From the NCBI GenBank assembly GCA_965277025.1, contig OZ255706.1, positions 124,001-188,000 on the forward strand: DNA of 64,000 nucleotides. The letters are read 5' to 3'. The DNA is from Methylomarinum sp965277025. GTDB taxonomy: Bacteria; Pseudomonadota; Gammaproteobacteria; Methylococcales; Methylomonadaceae. Below the pieces are notes generated by a model, which saw only the letters and a program-made list of their open reading frames with translations, ran no database searches and was not told the DNA's origin. Positions 7,767-16,142 of the stretch are shown here, piece by piece (position 1 is the stretch's first letter; every line of letters starts with the position of its first letter). The translations under genes were made by a program, and so were the position numbers.

Positions 7767-10466
7767 TCAATCGCGCTGCTGGTATAAATGACAAAACAGG
7801 GTAACCCGGTAATTACCGCCATGTCGTATAATGCCGGCCTGGGCGATTTCCTGCGCCAGCTCGGTTTGTTTACGTTTTCTGGCTGTCATGTCTTTATGCT
7901 TTTTCTCCAGCATGCGCGCTGTGCGGTAGGCAAAATAACTATGCCATAACGCATTTTCCGGTTTTTCCTGAATCCTCTCCTGCATATCGATTAAATATAA
8001 CAGGCCATACACATAGCCAGTACTCAAATCATTTTCTGCAATCAATCGCTGTAACCCTTCCAGCCGTTGATGAATCAATTGCTCAAACTCTTCCCAAAAC
8101 ATTTGTTGATTAAAACAGCTCACGGCATTTTTAGGCAGAGTGTCAAGCTCTTGGGGATTATGCGCCTTGGCTTTTTCCAGGGCAGATTCGGCCATCTCGC
8201 CTATTTGATTGACAGGCAGGCCGGGCTTGGTGGTGCTTAGTCCGACTGAAAAATGAACAGATGGATTTTTCGCCACATAGTGTTGAAACTTTTTTCGTAA
8301 TGTATCGGCCAGTTTGATTTGTGAAAGCCACGGGCCAATCAGAAAAAAATCATCCCCACCGGCGAATACGGTATAGCTGTCCGGGTATTCGGTTTGGCAT
8401 AACCAGGGCAGATAAATACTGAAAAACGCATTCATCTGTCGCGACAGTGCCGCCATTTTGGTAAAGCTGACATCATTTCCAAGACCATTTTGAAATATCA
8501 GACCCAAATTATCGACATCGCCTTTCAGCGTGGTCAAGGCGCTGATGCCCAACCATTTATCCTGATTGTCAGGATGGGGTTTGCGATCACTACAGGCCAG
8601 ATGATTCAGGGTTTTTGGCATCCCCAATTGCAAAGATTCTTCTTTGCCTATGTATTTATCCCATTGCTCCTCGATCAGATCCTGTTTACTGGCCAGACCC
8701 TGTTTACTGGCCCTGGGAACATAGGCATTAATCGCCCTGCGGGCATAACCGTTCCATAACGGCTTGTCTGCCTGTTTAGGCAAGGAATAATCCCATAACC
8801 GAAGTATTTGTCCCAGCTGGGCCGCCTGGCCAAATTTTCCCCGCTCATCTTCATTTTCAATAAAGCTGACGTTAAAACCAAAAATCGGTATTTTCAGGCT
8901 GTTATTGATTCCCAATGTTTCACGACTGATCAGAATACGTTCCTTGCTGGTCAACCAGCGGCCAATATTCAGTTGGTCTTGCGCCAGTTTGCTGATAAAG
9001 ATATTTTGCGCCAGCTGTTCAGTAGCAGGGCTCAAGCCATCGATAGCACATACGCCTTTAGCATTATCGAAACTATCCAGAAAAGCGCTAAAAACAGCAG
9101 GCGCGGCATCACCACAAAGTTCAAAACGTTGCGCCTTGATTTTTTCCAGTTGTTCAAACAGACGACTGATGAGTTGCCGATAGGGACTGGGGTTGTCTTT
9201 GTCGTCACTGCGCTTGAAATCATTACAGCAGGCTTCTGTCCATGCCAACCCGACACCGGCTTGAGCAAAACTGTGCTGTAAAAACCATTGGTCCAGCTCT
9301 GTGCGGACTTGCTGTAACGCTATTTGAGTACCTTTGGTATTAGGCGCGACGATCATAAATTTACCCGCAGCATTGATAACCTGACTGGTTGCGGGTAAAT
9401 CCAGTGCCTCCAGCACTTTTAACGCAGCGCATTCACACAGTAACGAAACGTAAAAAGATCTGCCCCGTAATAATTGGGTGGCCTTTTTGCTGGTTTCACC
9501 ACCGCTGGTGAAAATAAAATCCTGAATACCAAAAAAATCCCCCTGGATTAACAGAAATTTATTTTCTTCCCGGCTTCTGGCTTGCTCGCTCAAGGACTTT
9601 GCTGCTGCTTCATCGGTTTCACCACGCTCTTCATGATAACGCCACAGAGCCGCCGCCAATGCCGCAGCAATGCGAGAATGGTCATACAAAGAAACATCCG
9701 GTTTGACATGAAAGGCGGTAGCCGCAGGAATTGCCTGAGTATATACGCCCCAGGCCGTTTCGAAATGATCCAGCCATAAAGACCAGCTCTGCCGGTGTGA
9801 ATCTGGAATCTGTTCCAGGGCTTTGAGGAATTCTGCCCAAAGTTGATGGTATTCCTGTTGCGCTGTCTGTTTGTCATTACTTTCACAATTTTGCGAAGGT
9901 TGTGGAAAGATACTGTCTACACTGAGCGGCTTGAGTGGATAACGCCACTTAAAATCCTTCTCTTTCATTTCCGGCTGATGGATTTGTTCGAATAAGGTCA
10001 ATTGCCTGGCCGTGTAATGATTATGCCCTGTACGCGTTTTGTCTTCACCTGCGTTGTACTGTTCAAAGGTATCCCGATCAAAACCGGAGGCGACACGGTC
10101 TGCCGTTGCGATCACCCATTGCAGAAATGTTTTGGGTTTGTGATGCATGGCGGCGGCATTAATGAAGGAATCATCCACATTCTGGCTTTTCCAGTCGCCA
10201 AAGGGAATGCAATTCTCGCCAGTCAGTTTAGGCATAAACGGCTCGATCAAATCCATGGCGATACCGGTATAAGCCGCATGCACATGGCTAAACCATCCTT
10301 TGTTATCAGTAAACTTTTTCCGATGTGGACAATAAAGTTGTTTATTGTTCTCCAAAGTCTCCTTGTCCACCTTAATATTTGCGCGCTGAGCGAATTTGCC
10401 CAAATCATGCAAAAAGGCAGCCAGTGCAATTTTACTGGTTTGTTCCAGCTTCGATACGTTTGTCAT
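7767..10466 (-). CDS. cas10: Cas10/Csm1, HD nuclease and cyclic oligoadenylate synthase
   Basis: An 899-aa large subunit of the type III-A complex. An N-terminal HD domain carries H20-D21 in AAFLHDLGKFAQR, the ssDNA nuclease site. Two palm-like domains follow: LKGDVDNLGLIF belongs to the active palm, and GGDD at 703-706 (VFAGGDDFFLIG) is the cyclase motif that makes cyclic oligoadenylates from ATP. Both active sites look intact, so the complex should cut DNA and signal to the CARF proteins nearby. The ATG overlaps the stop of the CARF-wHTH gene by 4 nt. Length is slightly longer than many Csm1 proteins (750-850 aa). Confidence 0.94.
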   Translation of the reverse strand: MTNVSKLEQTSKIALAAFLHDLGKFAQRANIKVDKETLENNKQLYCPHRKKFTDNKGWFSHVHAAYTGIAMDLIEPFMPKLTGENCIPFGDWKSQNVDDSFINAAAMHHKPKTFLQWVIATADRVASGFDRDTFEQYNAGEDKTRTGHNHYTARQLTLFEQIHQPEMKEKDFKWRYPLKPLSVDSIFPQPSQNCESNDKQTAQQEYHQLWAEFLKALEQIPDSHRQSWSLWLDHFETAWGVYTQAIPAATAFHVKPDVSLYDHSRIAAALAAALWRYHEERGETDEAAAKSLSEQARSREENKFLLIQGDFFGIQDFIFTSGGETSKKATQLLRGRSFYVSLLCECAALKVLEALDLPATSQVINAAGKFMIVAPNTKGTQIALQQVRTELDQWFLQHSFAQAGVGLAWTEACCNDFKRSDDKDNPSPYRQLISRLFEQLEKIKAQRFELCGDAAPAVFSAFLDSFDNAKGVCAIDGLSPATEQLAQNIFISKLAQDQLNIGRWLTSKERILISRETLGINNSLKIPIFGFNVSFIENEDERGKFGQAAQLGQILRLWDYSLPKQADKPLWNGYARRAINAYVPRASKQGLASKQDLIEEQWDKYIGKEESLQLGMPKTLNHLACSDRKPHPDNQDKWLGISALTTLKGDVDNLGLIFQNGLGNDVSFTKMAALSRQMNAFFSIYLPWLCQTEYPDSYTVFAGGDDFFLIGPWLSQIKLADTLRKKFQHYVAKNPSVHFSVGLSTTKPGLPVNQIGEMAESALEKAKAHNPQELDTLPKNAVSCFNQQMFWEEFEQLIHQRLEGLQRLIAENDLSTGYVYGLLYLIDMQERIQEKPENALWHSYFAYRTARMLEKKHKDMTARKRKQTELAQEIAQAGIIRHGGNYRVTLFCHLYQQRD

Positions 10467-11569
10467 TTTTCCTCCAGATATATTATCTGTTCTGCGTCCA
10501 GGGTAACTCTATATTCAGTTTTCGGTCTTTTGCCGCATGGGTGAATCAAGTATGGCCTGGCATGGATATCCAGTATTTTTTTAATGGCGCTGTTGACCCG
10601 CGATTTATGTTGTTCGAAAAAACTTTTTTCCATGCCTTTTGCCAGTGTTTTACGGGTGCGCTCGGTTACGTTCATCTCGCCGGTCAGTTGCTCCAGTTGC
10701 TGCAGGTATTCTGTCGCGTAGATCTTGTCAGGCACACCATCGGCCGGGCAATGGAGGGGCTCTCGGCGCACCGATTGGCGATGTAACACCCATAGATAAA
10801 AGGCCAAATCAGCCGGTTTTAACGCAATCTCCTGGCCATTGGCGTTAAGCTTTCGCCGCGTTAAATCAATTTTCAGTCGTGCAGGGGCAAAACTCAGCTG
10901 GGCGCGCCTTACCGAGTCGCTGAAACTGCTTTTGCCTTGCAATAAATGTTTGTCCAGTCCATGACGCAAACGCACGAATTCAATATCGGCCAGTATCACT
11001 TCAGCCTCCTGATTATCCAGCGGTTTGCGCGTCGCATCATAACCATAGATGATCTGTGAATATGGTGTGGGGTAATAAAATTGCGGATGAGATTCATAGT
11101 CGGCCGAAACCAGTACATGGCTGAGCCGGTCTTGCATTCGCCCATACAGAGACAGCGCATATCCGGCGTAAAAACCCATCGTTTTGCGACCGCCAGCAAT
11201 GGAGACATGCAGGCCCTTGTTTGGGTTTTCGGTCAGTTGGCGGATTTTTTCGGTAATACCATTGGCCATGGCGCGGTTGTCTTCGCGGCTTCTGATATCC
11301 AGCAAAGGATTTCCATTTGCATCATGCAAACTGTCGATGCAAAGCCTGTCTTTCGCTTGAAGGTTCAGCCCATAATCATTAAAAAACCGGTCCAGCCAAC
11401 CTTCGCTGAGAAATGTGAGTCTGGCGCGCTGCGCCCCTTCCCCGGTGCTGAGGATATGGATATTTTCAGGCATGCAGTTACCTGCCCGGTGCAATGCGTA
11501 TAAGGTTTCTGTTACCACTTGCGGAGTCAGACCTGTCACGCAAAGCAAGTTGTATGGTTTGGCTGTCAT
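10463..11569 (-). CDS. CARF-wHTH protein, NE0113/TIGR02584 family
   Basis: About 368 aa when started at the ATG at 11569 (MTAKPYNLLCVTGLTPQVV); the frame is open further upstream but overlaps cas6. The N-terminal CARF domain has VTGLTPQVVTETLYAL and the ligand-pocket motif SIAGGRKTMGFYAGYALSLY. The C-terminal ~150 residues look like a winged helix ending in PKTEYRVTLDAEQIIYL. Databases often label this family csm6 or ring nuclease, but I see no HEPN R-x(4-6)-H in a credible position. It could degrade the cyclic signal, or act as a signal-responsive regulator. It lies between cas6 (20-bp gap) and cas10 (4-nt overlap), so it is co-expressed with the effector. Confidence 0.82.
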   Translation of the reverse strand: MTAKPYNLLCVTGLTPQVVTETLYALHRAGNCMPENIHILSTGEGAQRARLTFLSEGWLDRFFNDYGLNLQAKDRLCIDSLHDANGNPLLDIRSREDNRAMANGITEKIRQLTENPNKGLHVSIAGGRKTMGFYAGYALSLYGRMQDRLSHVLVSADYESHPQFYYPTPYSQIIYGYDATRKPLDNQEAEVILADIEFVRLRHGLDKHLLQGKSSFSDSVRRAQLSFAPARLKIDLTRRKLNANGQEIALKPADLAFYLWVLHRQSVRREPLHCPADGVPDKIYATEYLQQLEQLTGEMNVTERTRKTLAKGMEKSFFEQHKSRVNSAIKKILDIHARPYLIHPCGKRPKTEYRVTLDAEQIIYLEEK

Positions 11570-11589
11570 ATCCTTATTTTGCCTTTTCC

Positions 11590-12561
11590 TTATTCCATTG
11601 TTCTTGACGGCAAGCTTGCCGCTTCCAGAATGTAATGTCCCATGCCCATGCTGGTCGCCTTGCCAGCATGGGTCCATTGCCCAAGCCACAGGTACGGCCA
11701 GAATTGTGGATGGTTACTGATGTCTAAAGCTATAGATCCCAGCAGGCCACCCATTTGCATTTCGGTTTTCTGGCGGCTGGAGTAGCGCGTCCAGTCATAC
11801 CAATATAATTCTTTCTCCGTGAAATCCAGCTCCCTGGCCTGGCGAGTCAAGGCGGCGAAATCTGTTTCCAGCGGCGTATCGGTATGAAAATAGGTGAGCA
11901 TGGAAATACGTCTGAGCAGGTTGCCGAAAAAGGCGGGAAAATTGAATGTATCAGGCGTCAGGTTTTTGCCTTGCTGTTTGATTCTGACAGGAGTGTAAAA
12001 CTGTATTTTTAGTCTGTCTGGAGCTTGAGGCATTGCCGGCAGGCTTTCTTTTGTTTCCGTCTTGAGCCTTACGCCATCAAAAATCAGGGTTGTTTGTTGA
12101 TTGGCGTCAATGTGTTCAACCTTGTCTAACTCAAAAACTTGCCGGCTTCGGCCAATACCATCTAGCCCCGCGCGTTGAAATGCATAAACAAGATAAGGCA
12201 AATGTCGCTGTCCATGACCAAACAATATCAATCTGACATGATAATCAGGATCTGTAGATGATGAATCAAACTGCAGTACGAAAGGATGCGGCGATGCATT
12301 ATATTTACGCATCTTGATGCTATCTGCAGGTGGCGGAGTCTCGAAGATGTAGGCATAGGCGCAACTGCTTTTCAGCATGCACTCCGCACAGGCGGTATTT
12401 CTGACTATGCAAACGGTGCGTTTTAAAGCATGCCCCAAAGCGCCCCGCCAGGCAGAGCCTGGATATTTCGCTAAAGCTGACGTGGATCGTCGGCTAAATT
12501 GCAATTGATACTGGTAAATGGAAAGTTCCGGCGCCAAATAGCGCTCTGTTGTTTTTGTCAT
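11590..12561 (-). CDS. cas6: Cas6 pre-crRNA endoribonuclease
   Basis: A 323-aa RAMP endonuclease that cuts the repeat RNA to release crRNAs with an 8-nt 5' handle. It starts with AWRGALGHALKRTVC, a hallmark of this Cas6 clade, followed by Cys-rich ACAECMLKSSCAYAYIFETP that may bind a metal. The C-terminal Gly-rich RNA-binding motif is GKATSMGMGHYIL. A good ribosome site (AAGGAGA, 8 nt before ATG) fixes the start. It is the first gene of the operon, about 330 bp from the array and on the strand inferred for array transcription. Confidence 0.9.
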   Translation of the reverse strand: MTKTTERYLAPELSIYQYQLQFSRRSTSALAKYPGSAWRGALGHALKRTVCIVRNTACAECMLKSSCAYAYIFETPPPADSIKMRKYNASPHPFVLQFDSSSTDPDYHVRLILFGHGQRHLPYLVYAFQRAGLDGIGRSRQVFELDKVEHIDANQQTTLIFDGVRLKTETKESLPAMPQAPDRLKIQFYTPVRIKQQGKNLTPDTFNFPAFFGNLLRRISMLTYFHTDTPLETDFAALTRQARELDFTEKELYWYDWTRYSSRQKTEMQMGGLLGSIALDISNHPQFWPYLWLGQWTHAGKATSMGMGHYILEAASLPSRTME

Positions 12562-12621
12562 TTGTCACTCTCCTTGTAAAACTAGTTTAGCCGATAGTGT
12601 AGCAATCGAGGGTAACGATAG

Positions 12622-12653
12622 AATCCCTTCTTAATAAGGTCTGTGTTTTAAAT
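12622..12653 (-). repeat. Degenerate CRISPR repeat left of the array
   Basis: 32 nt matching repeat positions 6-37 with one change (TTAATAAGG for TTAACAAGG). It is followed directly by the 220-bp flank module and lies 238 nt before the first repeat of the array proper. It looks like the last survivor of an older array unit. Confidence 0.85.
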
Positions 12654-12873
12654 ATAGTTTTGCTGTTCACAAAGTTAGCTATTTTTTATGCTATTTGACC
12701 GAGCTTATTTAACCATTCTGGAGCTGTTGCTTCAAGCCTTTTCATGATTACATGAATTCGGTGTTGTATCGTTCCCATGCTCCTGCGTGGGAACGTGTGC
12801 GGTGGCGCTCTGCGTCACGGAACGCTGGAGCGTTCCTGTATGGGTTCCCACGGAGACCGTGGGAACCATATTA
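12654..12873. repeat. 220-bp flank module, left copy (card1 3' relic plus REPs)
   Basis: Matches 15882-16101 with four differences in 220 nt, in direct orientation. The first ~115 nt resemble, on the same strand, the sequence from 175 to 290 that spans the 3' end and downstream region of card1: TTCACAAAGTTAGC matches TTCATAAAGTTAGC, then TTTAACCATT, then TTCAAGCC..TTCATGAT. The card1 part contains stops and frameshifts, so it is a dead fragment. The second half is REP-like palindrome. The copies bracket the CRISPR array. Confidence 0.9.
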
Positions 12874-12891
12874 AAAATGAAAAAACATTTC

Positions 12892-15829
12892 GTCTTAATC
12901 CCTTCTTGATAAGGTCTGTGTTTTAAATAATGAAAAATATGCGATTTACAGTAGAAGAACAAGTCTTAATCCCTTCTTAACAAGGTCTGTGTTTTAAATA
13001 TGAGTGAAGAAGAAGTAGCAGAATTTTCATTGTCTTAATCCCTTCTTAACAAGGTCTGTGTTTTAAATGTAGGCCGAGAGAAATGCCTGGCCGCGCTTTA
13101 CTGGTCTTAATCCCTTCTTAACAAGGTCTGTGTTTTAAATCGAAAAGGCCTTCAAAACTGTTGGCCGAGAGAGGTCTTAATCCCTTCTTAACAAGGTCTG
13201 TGTTTTAAATTTGGGTGGCCGAGTATCTCGGCCGAGAAATAAAAGTCTTAATCCCTTCTTAACAAGGTCTGTGTTTTAAATTTGGGTGGCCGAGTATCTC
13301 GGCCGAGAAATAAAAGTCTTAATCCCTTCTTAACAAGGTCTGTGTTTTAAATCAAAAAGATTATTCAACTTTCGAGAAAATTGTCTCGTCTTAATCCCTT
13401 CTTAACAAGGTCTGTGTTTTAAATGAAGACGGCAAACTAAAATTGTTGGTGGTGAACAGTCTTAATCCCTTCTTAACAAGGTCTGTGTTTTAAATGAAGA
13501 CGGCAAACTAAAATTGTTGGTGGTGAACAGTCTTAATCCCTTCTTAACAAGGTCTGTGTTTTAAATGAAGTTGGAAAGAATTATCAACGAAAAAAATGGG
13601 TCTTAATCCCTTCTTAACAAGGTCTGTGTTTTAAATTAATTCTACGCACCGGCTGAGGGATTCATTGTTGAGTCTTAATCCCTTCTTAACAAGGTCTGTG
13701 TTTTAAATTCCACGTTTGAGAAAATTATCTCAACGTCCGGGAGTCTTAATCCCTTCTTAACAAGGTCTGTGTTTTAAATTTCATAATAATCACTATTATG
13801 AAGATTTGGGATTGTCTTAATCCCTTCTTAACAAGGTCTGTGTTTTAAATGATTCTTAAAGCGCGAATGGCTGAAGCGGAAGGTCTTAATCCCTTCTTAA
13901 CAAGGTCTGTGTTTTAAATGCTCGCAACAGGCAAGCCTTCCCTGTCTATCTTGGTCTTAATCCCTTCTTAACAAGGTCTGTGTTTTAAATTGTAATAAAG
14001 GGTGTATTAAACTTTTCTTTCGGTCTTAATCCCTTCTTAACAAGGTCTGTGTTTTAAATTTTTTGTCTGGAGCGATTATGTTATCCCAATCCGTCTTAAT
14101 CCCTTCTTAACAAGGTCTGTGTTTTAAATCTTTTCAAGCTGTTGGTAGAGAGAGATGCTTGACGTCTTAATCCCTTCTTAACAAGGTCTGTGTTTTAAAT
14201 GAAAATTTGAAAAAAAGTTTGACATCAAAAAAATGTCTTAATCCCTTCTTAACAAGGTCTGTGTTTTAAATTAAAGAAGTTACTGAATGCAAACGAGGAC
14301 TCGGTGTCTTAATCCCTTCTTAACAAGGTCTGTGTTTTAAATCGAACAGAAGAAGAAATAGTAATCTTCTCTTTAGGTCTTAATCCCTTCTTAACAAGGT
14401 CTGTGTTTTAAATAAAAGGAGTGAAAAATGGGATTGATTTTAGAGAGTCTTAATCCCTTCTTAACAAGGTCTGTGTTTTAAATAGTGAAAAAAATGCAAG
14501 TTCAACTTGAAGTGGTGTCTTAATCCCTTCTTAACAAGGTCTGTGTTTTAAATGAAACATGGATGTTTTCATTACATAGTCGTTCATCGTCTTAATCCCT
14601 TCTTAACAAGGTCTGTGTTTTAAATTGAGTTCGAAGATACTAATAGAAAAGCATTTGACGTCTTAATCCCTTCTTAACAAGGTCTGTGTTTTAAATGGTG
14701 TTAGCGACAGATTACGTCACGGACGATGGGTCTTAATCCCTTCTTAACAAGGTCTGTGTTTTAAATAGAAAGAATTGTTAATTCAAAAGCTGGCAAAGGG
14801 TCTTAATCCCTTCTTAACAAGGTCTGTGTTTTAAATGCGGGAGCCGGACCCCACCATAGCGATGGGGTTGTCTTAATCCCTTCTTAACAAGGTCTGTGTT
14901 TTAAATAGGGTCAAAAAATGAATATTCAATTAGAAGTTGTGTCTTAATCCCTTCTTAACAAGGTCTGTGTTTTAAATATTGAAGATGGTGCGAATATCTA
15001 TCGGATAACCACGTCTTAATCCCTTCTTAACAAGGTCTGTGTTTTAAATAAAAGAGGAGTGAAAAAATGGGACTAGAATTAGACGTCTTAATCCCTTCTT
15101 AACAAGGTCTGTGTTTTAAATTATGAGGGGCTATAAATGAACAGAAAGAATTGTCGTCTTAATCCCTTCTTAACAAGGTCTGTGTTTTAAATGTCAGGTC
15201 AGGCTGGCCACTCCCGCCTAGACGGTCTTAATCCCTTCTTAACAAGGTCTGTGTTTTAAATAACAAGGAAACAAAAAACCAGAATATTTATATAGGTCTT
15301 AATCCCTTCTTAACAAGGTCTGTGTTTTAAATAATTTGAGAGTTGAAGATGGCATACTGGTCTTTTGTCTTAATCCCTTCTTAACAAGGTCTGTGTTTTA
15401 AATATACGAAGAGGGAAAATTAGAACTGCAGGTAATGTCTTAATCCCTTCTTAACAAGGTCTGTGTTTTAAATATCATCTTGAAGCATATAATCAGCAAT
15501 GAAAGATGTCTTAATCCCTTCTTAACAAGGTCTGTGTTTTAAATGGTATTTTGTTCTTCTCTTTCGAAGAAGGAGAAGAGTCTTAATCCCTTCTTAACAA
15601 GGTCTGTGTTTTAAATATATGAGCAGACTAGAAATAGCCAAAATCGCCATGGAGTCTTAATCCCTTCTTAACAAGGTCTGTGTTTTAAATTTGGTAGAGA
15701 AAGAAGTCTAACCGCGATGTACTGTCTTAATCCCTTCTTAACAAGGTCTGTGTTTTAAATTAGAAAAAATTTGAAAAAAGGGGTCAAAAAATGTCTTAAT
15801 CCCTTCTTAACAAGGTCTGTGTTTTAAAT
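12892..15829 (-). CRISPR. CRISPR array, 42 repeats and 41 spacers
   Basis: The repeat is 37 nt (plus strand starts GTCTTAATCCC and ends GTGTTTTAAAT); spacers are 32-37 nt. All repeats look identical except the first (12892-12928), which has TTGATAAGG. Inferred transcription is on the minus strand. The degenerate repeat marks the left end as the trailer, the reverse-complement repeat ends ATTAAGAC as a plausible 5' handle with a CCTT..AAGG stem, and the cas genes run the same way. Two adjacent spacer pairs are duplicates (13211-13244 with 13282-13315; 13425-13458 with 13496-13529). Read on the plus strand, many spacers look like coding sequence or like a ribosome site plus ATG. Confidence 0.98.
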
Positions 15830-15881
15830 AGCCCTCCTTTGTTTAGCCTTTATAATCAACAGGTTACAAGCACGGTTGGCG
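15830..15881 (-). promoter_or_regulatory. Possible array leader and promoter
   Basis: 52 nt between the last perfect repeat and the right flank module. Read on the minus strand it contains TGTTGATTATAAAGG, with a TATAAA-like -10 about 25 nt before the first transcribed repeat. No good -35 is visible. It is unique in the window and has no counterpart beside the two degenerate repeats, which abut their flank sequence directly. The leader call depends on the inferred array direction. Confidence 0.45.
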
Positions 15882-16101
15882 ATAGTTTTGCTGTTCACAA
15901 AGTTAGCTATTTTTTATGCTATTTGACCGAGCTTATTTAACCATTCTGGAGCTGTTGCTTCAAGCCTTTTCATGATTACATGAATTCGGTGTTGTATCGT
16001 TCCCATGCTCCTGCGCGGGAACGTGTGCGGTGGCGCTCTGCGTCACGGAACGCAGGAGCGTTCCTGTACGGGTTCCCACGGAGACCGCGGGAACCATATT
16101 A
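15882..16101. repeat. 220-bp flank module, right copy (card1 3' relic plus REPs)
   Basis: Direct repeat of 12654-12873 at a distance of 3228 bp, four mismatches. Like the left copy it contains a decayed card1 3' end followed by GTTCCCA-type palindromes. A further REP palindrome follows at about 16104-16131, just before the yicC stop. Recombination between the two copies would delete the entire array. Confidence 0.9.
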
Positions 16102-16142
16102 GGCGTTCCCGCGCGGGAGCGTGGGAACGATGAAACCTTTAG

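Noticed and set aside
10463..10600. An R-x4-H (RPYLIH) near the C-terminus of the CARF-wHTH protein as a HEPN active site.
   Set aside because: It sits in the wing of the predicted winged helix next to PKTEYRVTL, not in an all-helical HEPN domain.
11520..11689. Forty extra N-terminal residues for the CARF-wHTH protein (frame open to 11689).
   Set aside because: This part overlaps the cas6 3' end in another frame and shows no CARF-like sequence; the ATG at 11569 begins directly at the conserved first strand.
12732..12962. A 76-codon open frame between cas6 and the array.
   Set aside because: It consists of REP palindromes, a CRISPR repeat and the decayed card1 end; no protein-like conservation.
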